This document shows positions 36,950-46,287 of a stretch of DNA of 64,000 bases, in pieces. This stretch comes from an uncultured Anaeroplasmataceae bacterium (lineage in GTDB: Bacteria > Bacillota_I > Bacilli_A > Acholeplasmatales > Anaeroplasmataceae). Both the position numbers and the translations under genes were made by a program. Position 1 is the first letter of the stretch; each line of letters begins with the position of its first letter. Below the pieces are notes generated by a model that saw nothing but the letters and a program-made list of their open reading frames with translations, ran no database searches and was not told the DNA's origin. The stretch lies in contig CALUYM010000001.1 of the NCBI GenBank assembly GCA_944325035.1, positions 62,001 through 126,000 of the forward strand, read 5' to 3'.

Positions 36950-37732
36950 ATGAAAAGTACTAGAGCTAAAATTTGGAGTAGAGTTTTAATTTTCTTATTT
37001 TTCTTTATTTACTATGTCCCACTTTTAAGCATCGTTGTCTTTAGTTTCAATGATGCAATGAGTGTTACTCATTGGGGTGGTTTTACATTTAAATGGTATG
37101 CAGATTTATTTACTAACGCTAGACTTATAAAAATTATCGTAAATACTTTATTAATTGCAGTTATTTCTACATTTGTTTCAATAATTATTGGAACAGTTGC
37201 GGCAATATCACTGACAAAGACACGAAAAAATATTCGCCATTTAATTTTGCAAGGTAATAATTTACCTATAATGAATCCCGATATTGTTACAGCAATTGGA
37301 TTATTACTTTTGTTTGTATCTTTAAGAATTGAACAAGGTTATTTTACAATGTTACTTGCCCATATTTCTTTTTGTACACCATATGTTATTGTGACTGTTT
37401 ATCCTAAAGTGAAGAGTTTAGATGAAAACATTATGGAAGCAGCGCTTGATTTGGGGGCAAAACCATTGAAAGCAATTAAAACTGCTATTTTACCACAAAT
37501 TAAAGGGTCGATATTTGCTGCAGCAGCAATATCTTTTACGATGAGTTTTGATGATTTTGTTATTTCTTATTTTACGGGTGGATCACAATTGAATATTTCA
37601 ACTTATTTATATACAGAAGCTAAAAAGATTAATCCAACAATCAACGCTTTATCAACTATAATTATGTTAGTTATTGTTTTAAAAATTGTTTTTGACAAAT
37701 TAAAACAAAGAAAAGAGGAGCGAAATAAATGA
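36950..37732 (+). CDS. potC: Spermidine/putrescine ABC importer permease
   Basis: 260 residues with six membrane spans; the contact loop EAALDLGAKPLKAIKTAILP and the family motif FDDFVISYFTGG are present. PotC-type partner of PotB. AAGGAGAAG precedes the ATG. The end overlaps potD by four bases (ATGA). Confidence 0.95.
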   Translation: MKSTRAKIWSRVLIFLFFFIYYVPLLSIVVFSFNDAMSVTHWGGFTFKWYADLFTNARLIKIIVNTLLIAVISTFVSIIIGTVAAISLTKTRKNIRHLILQGNNLPIMNPDIVTAIGLLLLFVSLRIEQGYFTMLLAHISFCTPYVIVTVYPKVKSLDENIMEAALDLGAKPLKAIKTAILPQIKGSIFAAAAISFTMSFDDFVISYFTGGSQLNISTYLYTEAKKINPTINALSTIIMLVIVLKIVFDKLKQRKEERNK

Positions 37733-38811
37733 AAAAGTTTTTAACATTTAGTCTTGCTTTTATGGTAGGAATTAGCCTTTCTTCTTGTGGTATGAGCCAA
37801 GGTGGAGATTTAAAAATTTTTAATTGTGGTGAATATATCGATGAGGAATTACTTGATGCTTTTGAAGAGCGTTATGGTGTAAACATTAGCTATGTTACAT
37901 TTGATTCTAATGAGGCTGCCATCACAAAAATGAAATCTGAATCTTTTGATATTGTTGTTCCATCTGATTATGCTATTGAACAATTAATGTTATCTAATAT
38001 GATTAAACCCCTAGACTGGTCTAAAATTGAAGGATTTACTAAAGATGATTTGGCTGATCCGGTTATTAAAATATTAGATCAATTAAAAAATGAAGAAAAT
38101 GGTTGGGATTTTTTATCTTATTCAGTGCCGTATTTCTTTGGAAAAGTAGGAATTACGTATGATGCTAATATTGTTGATGATAACGATGTTAAAGTCGGTT
38201 GGAGCGTATTACATAATGAAAAATATCGTAATAAAGTAGCATATTATGATTCTTCACGTGATGGATTTATGGTAGCATTTAAAGATTTAGGATATTCTAT
38301 GAATTCAACAGATCCAAAGGAAACAGAAGAAGCATTTGAATGGATTAAAAAAATTAGAGAAACAACTAATTGTGCTTTTAAGACGGATGAATTACTTTCT
38401 GAAATGCCTGATGGTAAGTATGCCTTATCACTTATGTATTCTGGAGATGCAATTTATTCAATGATGGAACAAAATGATGATGTTAATCTAAAATTTTATG
38501 CGCCAGAAAGTGGAACAAATGTATTTGTAGATGGTATGGTAATTCCTACTAGCGTAAGAAATGAAGAATTAGCATATAAATTTATCTCTTTTATGCTTGA
38601 GTATGAAAACGCAAAGGCTAATTCGATATATGTAGGATATACTAGTCCAATTAAATCGGTGTATGAAGATTTGGTTAAAGAAGGAGAAGAATTCTACGAG
38701 TATAAAGATTATTATCATGTAACAATAAATGAAAAAGATGAAATATTTCGCTTTAATGATGAAATGAAAGTAATTTTAAACGATTACTGGGTAAAATTAA
38801 AACTTAGTTAA
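37729..38811 (+). CDS. potD: Spermidine/putrescine-binding lipoprotein
   Basis: 360 residues with a lipoprotein signal (LSSCG near residue 20), so attached outside the membrane as the substrate receptor. A family-1 bacterial extracellular solute-binding fold follows: LKIFNCGEYIDEELLDAFEE, DIVVPSDYAIEQL, and the polyamine-site region PYFFGKVGITYDANIV. Overlaps potC. Ends before a hairpin that also carries the ribosome site of the next gene. Confidence 0.95.
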   Translation: MKKFLTFSLAFMVGISLSSCGMSQGGDLKIFNCGEYIDEELLDAFEERYGVNISYVTFDSNEAAITKMKSESFDIVVPSDYAIEQLMLSNMIKPLDWSKIEGFTKDDLADPVIKILDQLKNEENGWDFLSYSVPYFFGKVGITYDANIVDDNDVKVGWSVLHNEKYRNKVAYYDSSRDGFMVAFKDLGYSMNSTDPKETEEAFEWIKKIRETTNCAFKTDELLSEMPDGKYALSLMYSGDAIYSMMEQNDDVNLKFYAPESGTNVFVDGMVIPTSVRNEELAYKFISFMLEYENAKANSIYVGYTSPIKSVYEDLVKEGEEFYEYKDYYHVTINEKDEIFRFNDEMKVILNDYWVKLKLS

Positions 38812-38822
38812 TTTGTAATAAT

Positions 38823-38868
38823 AAAAAACCTCCTAGCATACACTTAAGTAGTGAAATCAGGAGGTTTT
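38823..38868 (+). terminator. Terminator/attenuator hairpin containing the next gene's Shine-Dalgarno
   Basis: AAAAAACCTCCT (38823-38834) pairs with AGGAGGTTTT (38859-38868); the 3' arm is the consensus ribosome site of the gene starting at 38874. It could end pot transcripts and also mask translation of read-through RNA. The T-run is short (TTTTATTTT). Confidence 0.7.
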
Positions 38869-38873
38869 ATTTT

Positions 38874-39356
38874 ATGTTTAAGAAGACATTACCTATTTTT
38901 TTATTAGCATTGGTGGTAGTATTAAGTGTTTTTTATATTAAACAAATTGGAAATGATGTGCCAAGTGGTTCTTTAGATGATGGAGGAAATATAAATACAA
39001 TTTCAACCGAATTTGCTCAAAAGCGTTTAGAAGTATTAGAAGAACGCACGCAAGTAATTTGTGATTTAGAAGCTTCAATTGCAGCTGGTAACTTGGAAAA
39101 TACAGATATAGCAGTCATTGTAGACGAGATAAACAAACTTTATTATTTAAAATATACAGAAGTAGAATTAGAAGATGCTATTTCAATTCTTGGATATGAC
39201 GAATGTTTAGTTATAATTGCAAATTTTGATGTAAATGTATCCGTATCTAGTTCTGAAATAAGCGCTAAAGAATTTATTCAAATAACAAATTTAATTAAAA
39301 CTAAACTTAATAAGAACTACAAAGTAAGTGTAGAAGCAGTTAGTCTACAAAATTAA
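38874..39356 (+). CDS. spoIIIAH: SpoIIIAH-like sporulation protein
   Basis: 160 residues. One N-terminal membrane anchor (LALVVVLSVFYI, nearly as in Bacillus LSLVVVLSVYYI), a variable linker, then a YscJ/FliF-type domain: QKRLEVLEERTQVICDLEAS, VELEDAISILGYDECLVIIA, and SAKEFIQITNLIKTKLNKNY with a terminal beta strand. SpoIIIAH of the mother cell forms a channel ring with forespore SpoIIQ. The rest of the spoIIIA operon is not here, so the gene is an orphan or relocated. Its ribosome site is buried in a hairpin. Identification is by N-terminal and C-terminal similarity; I rate it good, not certain. Confidence 0.75.
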   Translation: MFKKTLPIFLLALVVVLSVFYIKQIGNDVPSGSLDDGGNINTISTEFAQKRLEVLEERTQVICDLEASIAAGNLENTDIAVIVDEINKLYYLKYTEVELEDAISILGYDECLVIIANFDVNVSVSSSEISAKEFIQITNLIKTKLNKNYKVSVEAVSLQN

Positions 39357-39374
39357 TATTAATTATTTAATACT

Positions 39375-39440
39375 GGGTAAGATGATGGGTAAATCTTACC
39401 CTAAATAAAAAAAGATTAGAACGTAGTTTAGTTCTAATCA
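39375..39440. terminator. Two adjacent hairpins after spoIIIAH-like gene
   Basis: GGGTAAGAT/ATCTTACCC at 39375-39401, and GATTAGAAC/GTTCTAATC at 39414-39439. The second has an A-run on its left, so it reads as a terminator for minus-strand transcripts; the first could end the plus-strand gene but lacks a T-run. Confidence 0.55.
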
Positions 39441-39578
39441 GTAAAATAATAATTAAGAGGAATAATTTTATTGTATCATATGGATAAAAATATTTAAAGT
39501 AAATCTTTTAATTAATCAATAAAAATACAAATTATTTAAAATCGATAAAAAAAAGTACGAATCAACGTACTTAATTAA

Positions 39579-39689
39579 AATATTTTATAAACTTATGTTT
39601 ATTATTAACTAATGGTGACCCGTACGGGATTCGAACCCATACATGCATGCGTGAAAGGCATGTGTGTTAAACCGTTTCACCAACGGGCC
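39579..39689 (-). repeat. 111-bp direct repeat (copy 1) carrying tRNA-Glu
   Basis: Identical to 45268-45378 apart from one base in the flank (ACTTA[T/C]GTTT). It covers the whole tRNA plus 34 bases beyond its 3' end. Confidence 0.85.
39613..39689 (-). tRNA. tRNA-Glu (UUC), copy 1
   Basis: 77 nt cloverleaf with encoded CCA. Acceptor GGCCCGT/ACGGGTC, anticodon arm CATGC-CTTTCAC-GCATG (anticodon UUC), T-arm GGGTTCGAATCCC. Own promoter on the minus strand: TTGACA (39744-39749) and TATAAT (39722-39727), 16-base spacing. Own terminator: AAGTACG/CGTACTT hairpin at about 39550-39573 with T-run in the minus sense. Identical to the two other copies. Confidence 0.97.
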
Positions 39690-39779
39690 ATATTTTGCCT
39701 TCTTCATTTCAGGCAAGTATTATTATACCAAAAAAATTTGAGGTGTCAACAAAAAAATTAAAAATTTTCAAAAAATTTT

Positions 39780-40305
39780 TTCCAAAATTAAAGTTGGTTC
39801 TAGTTCAGATATTATTTTAGATTATGTTAATAATTTTGAAAAAAAAATATTAGATTCTGGTAAACTAAGAAAAGTTAATATATTCGATAAATATTTGGTT
39901 GTTATGAAAATAAATAAAAAAGAAAATTTAAAAAGTGATATTTATAAAATCTATAGTTTTTTTAATGAGCAGACAGATATTGCGTTGATTTCGTTTGAAG
40001 ATAGTTATTTTCTTATTTTTAAAAATCGCAATAATAAAATTAAAGTCTATTCTCGTTTGTTTGGTAAATTAAGAAAAATTAATGGGTATAAAACAAAAAA
40101 TGGATATAGATTATATTCAAAAAAAAGCATGATAAATATAAATTTTAAAAAAGAGGCAAACGTAAAAAAAATACGTATTGATGAATTAGAATCTTATTTA
40201 CAAATTTCTGGTAAATGTCATGTTATAATAAGAAATATCGAAGAAAAGCAAGCTGATTTTAAACTAGACGGAGAATTTAGAATAATTAAAAATAATGATT
40301 TTTAG
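39780..40305 (+). pseudogene. 5'-truncated gene beside tRNA-Glu copy 1
   Basis: The frame is open well upstream of the first usable codon: it reads KVGSSSDIILDYVNNFEKK from about 39790, with no ATG and no ribosome site, and then continues to TAG at 40305. Coding character is good (basic, beta-rich: KTKNGYRLYSKKSMININFK). It looks like the C-terminal ~170 residues of a longer protein, cut where the tRNA promoter begins. An internal ATG at 39904 could give a 133-residue product. Family not recognised. Confidence 0.5.
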
Positions 40306-40920
40306 AAATAATCACTATAAAGAGTTAAAATTAAAAGAAGAGTAATCAATAAATCATAAATAGTAATAATTCGTTAATATATTTATGAATTTAAGATTAC
40401 TTTTTATTATTTTATAATATTTTAACATCCTATTTGAAAAATATACATTTTGAAAATTAAACTTAATACGAAAAAGAAATTATAGCATTTGCAAGAACAT
40501 GTGATAAAGGATAAATCTTATTATCCTTCAAAAATTTAGCACTATCAATGCTTTTAGGCTCTATACTTTTTTATAAAACAAGATCGTCATCGGAATAGTT
40601 TTACTAACATTTAAATATAAATTTTCTATACTTTTCAATTCAAATTTCAAATTCATTTTTATTACTAGGTAGAGCATCTAATTTAAGCATTTAATCCTTT
40701 ATGGTTTTTTTATGAATAAAAAGGATAAAACAATTAATTTTGTTTAATTAAGGATATTAAAAAAGCAAGTACTTTGAAATGATAAAAATCCCTAAAAAGT
40801 AAAAACTGATTTAAGATAAACCTCTAAATTATGGTCGGGTCTTAAATTGATTGTTAAGTATCATATAAACAGGAATACTATATTAACTAAGCAACAATAT
40901 ATTATTATAGAATCTGCAAG
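40306..40920. other. Gene-free decayed DNA in island
   Basis: About 600 bases with stops in all frames; short coding-like fragments only. Nothing identifiable. Confidence 0.45.
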
Positions 40921-40924
40921 ATTA

Positions 40925-41340
40925 CTACTATTTATTTGGTAATTAATTGAAAAGATGATTTAATTGTAACATTCTACGACATAATGAAAGAGTTAAATTT
41001 TAAGAAATATTTTGGTAATATTTCATAAAATGGTCGTTCTAGAAGCTATAATCTTGTTAGAATATACTGTACTGTTTTCTTTTTGTGATACCGAATATTG
41101 TTCATCAAGAGAACTTGAGAAAAAATATAAAACTGATATTAAATATATTTGGTTAATGGATTTCAAGTATCCTATTTTAAACATTTTTAGAAACTTCATT
41201 AATAATTATTTTGATTTGTCTCATCTAGATATATGGGACAAAACTTGAAGCTAATGCTAGTAAATATACATAGGTATGGAAAAAGCTGAACATTTATTCA
41301 TAAATTTTGATACAATGAATATTAGTACTAAAAATATAAG
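40925..41340 (+). pseudogene. IS1182-family transposase remnant
   Basis: Pieces in different frames spell the N-terminal half of an IS1182-type transposase: DDLIVTFYDIMKELNFKKYF, then after a stop and frameshift YCSSRELEKKYKTDIKYIWL, FRNFINNYF, and GTKLEANASKYT followed by a stop and VWKKAE. The last matches the family hallmark DGTK(I/L)EANANKYTFVWKK. Multiple stops and frameshifts; the DDE C-terminal half is not recognisable. No terminal inverted repeats were found by eye. Confidence 0.7.
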
Positions 41341-41344
41341 CTTA

Positions 41345-41985
41345 TTTCACTATCGAAATAACAAAATGATATTGTCATCAAGAAGATGAAATTCAAAATA
41401 CTTTGATTAATTTTTTAAATAAAAAAATACTCGTTAGAGTGATATATTTTAGAAATCAATTATCAATAGTTTAACAAATTACACTACGCATATGCTACAT
41501 TTTCAATTGATTTATCCATATTTCAATTTGTGAACAATCCGGGGTAAGTTAAAGTGCAAACGCTGATATCAAAAAATAGAAAATAATATTTTAAACCTTT
41601 TGATGTTCCATTTTGAGAAAAATTTATAACCCAAAAATTCAGTTTAATTCTTTATTTCCTACTCCAATATAGCATATTAAAAAAATAGCAAAACTAAAAA
41701 TCTAAAATTGTCGTTGACTACATTCAATTTAATAAAAAAAAGTACTGATAGGGTGTTATATAATTATTTCAATAATTTAACAATAAATTTTTAGAAAACC
41801 CTAAAAATCTTCAACGTTTAGTATATTTTTTAGTGACTTTCAAAAAAGTGAAAATATGCATATTAAATGTAGATGAAGTTCGAATTGTCTAGTGTACGGT
41901 ACTAAATTAATAATCATTAGATACATAAATTCTATTATATAAAAACTAGATTTTTTTCTAAAATAGCAATATAATTTCATATGAA
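41345..41985. other. Gene-free decayed DNA in island
   Basis: AT-rich, stop-dense sequence following the transposase remnant; probably its eroded 3' half and flank. I see no gene. Confidence 0.45.
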
Positions 41986-42006
41986 AAACAATTGGAGGGA
42001 GAATAT

Positions 42007-42861
42007 ATGAAAAAATGGTTTTTAAATTTAGAAAAGAAGCAAAAAAATAGAATTTATGGAATATTAGGAATAATAATTTTAATTAGTGTTTTAGTAATTG
42101 GTGTAAGTGATAATGAGTCAATTGGATCAATTTTTTCGTTATTTTTTGTAATTGCCTTGATATTTATAATTGTGTTTATTGTATGGGATAAAAAAGCTGC
42201 AAATGATAGATTACCTAAAAATAATACTAATAAAATAGAACCAAAAACAACATTAACTCAGAAAATTGATAAATTTGATGCAAATGATTGGAGCACAAAT
42301 GTAAAAATTATTGATGAGGATGGAAACGAAGAGTTTGTCCCTAATTATTATTGTTTAAAAAATAAAGATTTATGTTTAGTTGTGGAAAATGGTAAAACTT
42401 ATCATACACATTGTGCTTGCTATAAAAATTGGAAACAAGAGTATATTTCAAATTTTAATGGCACATATAAATTAATATCTATTGAAGAAGTTAAAAAGCA
42501 AGGATTAAAAAAATGCAAATTTTGTGAGATTAATGATATGTCACAAGAGGAAAGGTTGAATTATGAAGTAAAAGGTAGAAAATATATACTTACTAAATTG
42601 ACAAATAATAAGAGCAAAGAAGTTCAAGAGGTATTATGCTGCATTTCACCATTTGATAAAGTTGAATTAAATATTGATGAAGATAATAAAGTTTGCGCTA
42701 ATATTTCGTATGATTTTGTAGGAAACGTAAAAGTAAGTTCACTTAAACCTTTAGATCTGGAAGAATTCGATGATGTCATTGCATGTGATGCATTCGTATA
42801 CACTATTGAAGAAAATCCTGAAACAGATAAAATAGAAATAACTATTGCAATTTGCAAATAA
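42007..42861 (+). CDS. Membrane protein with cysteine-rich (Ada-like) segment, unknown function
   Basis: 284 residues. Two membrane spans near residues 15-32 and 40-60, then a soluble part. A segment YHTHCACYKNW...ISIEEVKKQGLKKCKFC (about 130-172) has the H/C...EA...G..PC..C layout of Ada-like zinc-binding modules found on secreted proteins. The final ~110 residues loosely resemble a HIRAN-like beta domain. Start at 42007 follows GGAGGG; an in-frame TTG lies within that site. Intact within an otherwise decayed island, so likely recently acquired or selected. Function not known. Confidence 0.65.
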   Translation: MKKWFLNLEKKQKNRIYGILGIIILISVLVIGVSDNESIGSIFSLFFVIALIFIIVFIVWDKKAANDRLPKNNTNKIEPKTTLTQKIDKFDANDWSTNVKIIDEDGNEEFVPNYYCLKNKDLCLVVENGKTYHTHCACYKNWKQEYISNFNGTYKLISIEEVKKQGLKKCKFCEINDMSQEERLNYEVKGRKYILTKLTNNKSKEVQEVLCCISPFDKVELNIDEDNKVCANISYDFVGNVKVSSLKPLDLEEFDDVIACDAFVYTIEENPETDKIEITIAICK

Positions 42862-43400
42862 TTAAAAGCTGTGTTCCTAAATAATTAAAAAAAATGATAA
42901 ATTCAATTTAGGGATAAATTATAACCATAACTCTAAAGAACTGGAATTACTTTTTTGCTTAATCTTAAGATATTTTGATAAATTTCTTTATGTGTCAATA
43001 CTTTTATCGTGTCTATGCAATGTATCACATATTCGTATTCAATGTTCATATATATTTAGGCTGTTAAGTAAAGTAGCTTGCAGTAAACTCGAGGCTATAT
43101 TTAATAATTTCAACTTCATTTACCGTTAAATAGAACATAAAAATTATCATAATATATTCTTGGATTATCGATTTAAATACAGCCTTATTATATTTGTATA
43201 CTATCTTTTTGCATAAATTTTAGTCATGCTTAAAACTATAGATTGAGATATTTAAAAATTTTTTGCCATCAAGTGAAAGTTGTTTTTTAAAATAGCAACG
43301 TTAAACACGAAAAACTTGCGATAGTATTTGTCAACGTTGAATTAACGTTAATATAAATTTATAATAATGAAGTTAAAAGATAAAATAAAAAAAAGCTCGT
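42862..43400. other. Gene-free spacer
   Basis: About 540 bases of AT-rich, stop-dense sequence. I find no coding frame or RNA structure here. Confidence 0.45.
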
Positions 43401-43456
43401 GATGAACGAACTTTTTGTAAATTAGTAAATAGAGTTTTAATCTATATGTTTTCAAA

Positions 43457-43533
43457 TGGTGACCCGTACGGGATTCGAACCCATACATGCATGCGTGAAA
43501 GGCATGTGTGTTAAACCGTTTCACCAACGGGCC
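43457..43533 (-). tRNA. tRNA-Glu (UUC), copy 2
   Basis: Same 77-nt sequence as copy 1. Own minus-strand promoter TTGACA (43584-43589) and TATAAT (43562-43567), and own terminator AAGTTCG/CGAGCTT hairpin with T-run at about 43388-43420. Its 3' flank differs from copies 1 and 3. Confidence 0.97.
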
Positions 43534-43731
43534 ATATTACCTTCATATATCAGGCTTTTTAATTATACCAAAAAAATTTAAACTGTCAAGTGATAAATTA
43601 AAAAAAGTATAAAAATAAGTTAATCGCAATATATAGTTAAAGCATATAATTGATATTCAATTTCAAGAATTATATAATAAATCTATAAAAAAGAGAAAAT
43701 TTATAACGAAAAAGAAAGAGAGTATAAAAAT

Positions 43732-45003
43732 ATGTTAACAATAAAAAATAGATATATATATCAGGAAAATGAACCATTTTATTGGTTAGGAGATACAGCT
43801 TGGCTTATTTTTTATAATTTGAATGAAGAAGAAATTGTTAGATATTTAAAAAATAGAGCAATTCTTGGTTATAATGTAATTCAAGCCGTCTTATTATATT
43901 CCAATCCTAAAATGAGAGATGTAAATGAAATGCCACATAATATCATTGATATTAAAGGCGATAAATTTTGGAACAAAGTAAAATCTACCTTAGATTATGC
44001 TAAAAAATTAGGAATTTATTTTGCACTACTACCTATGTGGAGAAGTATTGTTAAAAATCAACTTATGACAGATTCAGAAATATTTGAATATATGAATATT
44101 ATGCTTGGACATTTAGAAAAATACGATAATATCATTTGGGTAGTTGGAGGTGATGTTAGAGGTGATCAAAATTTAGAAATATTTAATCGTATAGGATTAT
44201 TTTTGAAAAAGAATACACCGGATAAACTTGTGACATTTCATCCATTTGGAAGAACGGGTTCATATTTATGGTTCAATAATGAGTCGTGGCTTGATTTTAA
44301 TATGTTTCAGTCTGGGCATCGAAGATATGATCAATTAAATTTATCTTCTTGGGATGATAATAATCAAAGTGAAGATTCATTTGGAGAAGATAATTACAAA
44401 TATGTTAGGAAAAATTTTAGCTATGAAATTCAAAAACCTTGTCTAGATGCCGAACCTTCTTATGAAGGAGTGGTTCAAGGGTTGCATGATAATAATGAAC
44501 CATATTGGGAGACTAGGCATGTACGAAGATATTTGTATTGGTCTATCTTAGCAGGAGCTTGTGGGTTTACATATGGTAATAATGCTATTATTCAATTTAA
44601 TAAAGGAGAAACTGGCTCCTACGGAGTTAGAGAAAATTGGGAAGAAGGTTTACATTCTCCTGGTGCAGCTCAGATGCAATATTTATTCAAATTGATGAAA
44701 GAATTAGATTTCACTAAAGGAAGACCCATGAATGAGATAATTTTAAATAATAAATTTTTTCATCATTATTCTTGTGCTTTTGGTTCTGAAAATTTTATAT
44801 TGATTTATACATATAAAGGAGATCTATTAAAAATTGATTTAGAAAAATATGCAAATAAGCAAATGAGTGCTTATTTTATTAATCCTGAAAATGGTAGTAA
44901 AAGCTATATAAATACATATTTTAATAAAAAAATTGTTTTTTTAAGACCTACAAAAAGACGAGAAATATCTAATGATTGGTTAATATTATTTGTAAAAGAG
45001 TAG
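43732..45003 (+). CDS. GH140-like (DUF4038) glycoside hydrolase
   Basis: 423 residues, no signal peptide, so probably cytoplasmic. A TIM-barrel of the DUF4038/GH140 type: FYWLGDTAWLIFYNLN near the N-terminus, NVIQAVLLYSNP, VVGGDVRGDQN, CLDAEPSYEGV with the likely catalytic acids, and RRYLYWSILAGACGFTYGNN. A short beta domain closes the protein. Characterised GH140 members are apiosidases acting on plant pectin (RG-II); the substrate here cannot be told. Lies between tRNA-Glu copies 2 and 3, consistent with a cargo gene. The preceding site is AAAGAAAGAGAG. Confidence 0.8.
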   Translation: MLTIKNRYIYQENEPFYWLGDTAWLIFYNLNEEEIVRYLKNRAILGYNVIQAVLLYSNPKMRDVNEMPHNIIDIKGDKFWNKVKSTLDYAKKLGIYFALLPMWRSIVKNQLMTDSEIFEYMNIMLGHLEKYDNIIWVVGGDVRGDQNLEIFNRIGLFLKKNTPDKLVTFHPFGRTGSYLWFNNESWLDFNMFQSGHRRYDQLNLSSWDDNNQSEDSFGEDNYKYVRKNFSYEIQKPCLDAEPSYEGVVQGLHDNNEPYWETRHVRRYLYWSILAGACGFTYGNNAIIQFNKGETGSYGVRENWEEGLHSPGAAQMQYLFKLMKELDFTKGRPMNEIILNNKFFHHYSCAFGSENFILIYTYKGDLLKIDLEKYANKQMSAYFINPENGSKSYINTYFNKKIVFLRPTKRREISNDWLILFVKE

Positions 45004-45267
45004 CTGATTAAGAATAACTAACTAATTAAAATCTTACTTTTAAATTAGTTTCCTACCTATAATGCAAATTATAAGTATCAAATGTTTTAATATTTGAAAA
45101 TGAATAATCATAAGAAATTATCTAATTCAGCATTTTTCAAATATTTTATACTTGATAACATAATATCAATGGGAAAGTTTCTTGGAAGTAATAAAAAAAT
45201 GTTAATTTATGTAAGTTTTCCAAATACATAAAATAAAAAAAGCACGCATTTTACGTGCTTTCTTAAT

Positions 45268-45378
45268 AATATTTTATAAACTTACGTTTATTATTAACTA
45301 ATGGTGACCCGTACGGGATTCGAACCCATACATGCATGCGTGAAAGGCATGTGTGTTAAACCGTTTCACCAACGGGCC
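45268..45378 (-). repeat. 111-bp direct repeat (copy 2) carrying tRNA-Glu
   Basis: Partner of 39579-39689, same orientation, one mismatch. Recombination between the two would delete 5,689 bp including the GH140-like gene. Confidence 0.85.
45302..45378 (-). tRNA. tRNA-Glu (UUC), copy 3
   Basis: Same 77-nt sequence as copies 1 and 2. Promoter TTGACA (45419-45424) and TATAAT (45397-45402) on the minus strand; terminator AAGCACG/CGTGCTT hairpin with T-run at about 45232-45264. Its 3' flank matches copy 1. Confidence 0.97.
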
Positions 45379-45602
45379 AAATAGATTTACGGACGTATTA
45401 TACCAAAAAAAATTTATGTGTCAAGCATTAAAATTAAAATATACAAAAAAAATTTGAAAAATAACAATTTATATCAAAAAAGTAATTTATTAAACTCGAT
45501 TTTATAATTAATAAAATAAATAAATTAGTAGTAATGAGATAAAAAACATTGTAAAAATGTACAAAATTGATTATAATAAAGTTGAAGAAAAGAGGGATTC
45601 AT

Positions 45603-46199
45603 ATGTCATTCGTTATTACAATTGGTCGTCAATATGGTTCTGGAGGAAGATTCATAGCGCAAAAACTTGCAGAAAAGCTAGGAGTTAATTTCTATGATAA
45701 CGACCTTTTAACAAAAGTTGCGGAAGAAACAGGAATGTCTAAAGCTGTGCTGGATAATTATGATGAAAAAAGAGATGGTTTCTTCTCTGGTGTAGTACCT
45801 TCTTCATTTGGTACTGATATGTCATTAGGTCAAAAAGTGTTCTTAGCACAATTTGAAACTATAAGACATTTAGCAGAACGTGAGTCATGCATTATTGTTG
45901 GACGTTGCGCAGATTATGTTCTTAGAGAATTTCCAAATGTAGTAAATGTTTTCATTACTGCTCCACTTGAAAAGAGAATTGAACGAGCTGAAAAGTATTA
46001 TGGATTGGATCCAAAGAAAAGCCGCGATATTATTTTAAAAATGGATAAGAAAAGAGCAAATTACTATAATTTCTATTCTGATAAGAAATGGGATCGTGCT
46101 GATAGCTATAATTTAACTATTGATTCTTCTGTTGGAATTGATGAGGCATGCGAAATTATTCGTGCGTATGCTGCTAAGAAATTAAAGATAGAACTATAA
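45603..46199 (+). CDS. Cytidylate kinase-like P-loop protein
   Basis: 198 residues of the cytidylate-kinase-like family: P-loop GRQYGSGGR near residues 7-15, LAERESCIIVGRCADYVL, and an Arg-rich lid RANYYNFYSDKKW. It phosphorylates nucleoside monophosphates in some relatives, but many family members have unknown substrates and differ from canonical Cmk. Start at 45603 follows AGAGGGA. First core gene right of the tRNA island; has its own terminator. Confidence 0.85.
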   Translation: MSFVITIGRQYGSGGRFIAQKLAEKLGVNFYDNDLLTKVAEETGMSKAVLDNYDEKRDGFFSGVVPSSFGTDMSLGQKVFLAQFETIRHLAERESCIIVGRCADYVLREFPNVVNVFITAPLEKRIERAEKYYGLDPKKSRDIILKMDKKRANYYNFYSDKKWDRADSYNLTIDSSVGIDEACEIIRAYAAKKLKIEL

Positions 46200-46205
46200 A
46201 AGATT

Positions 46206-46234
46206 AGAGGGAAGTAAAGCTTCCCTTTAATTTT
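46206..46234 (+). terminator. Terminator after cytidylate kinase-like gene
   Basis: AGAGGGAAG/CTTCCCTTT stem, 5-base loop, T-rich tail. Confidence 0.75.
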
Positions 46235-46287
46235 TATATAGATTATTTTTTTGTAAAATACTATAATATTTATATGGGGAGGTTTTT

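Noticed and set aside
40925..41985. A complete insertion sequence with terminal inverted repeats
   Set aside because: Only the N-terminal half of the transposase can be recognised and no inverted ends were found by eye.
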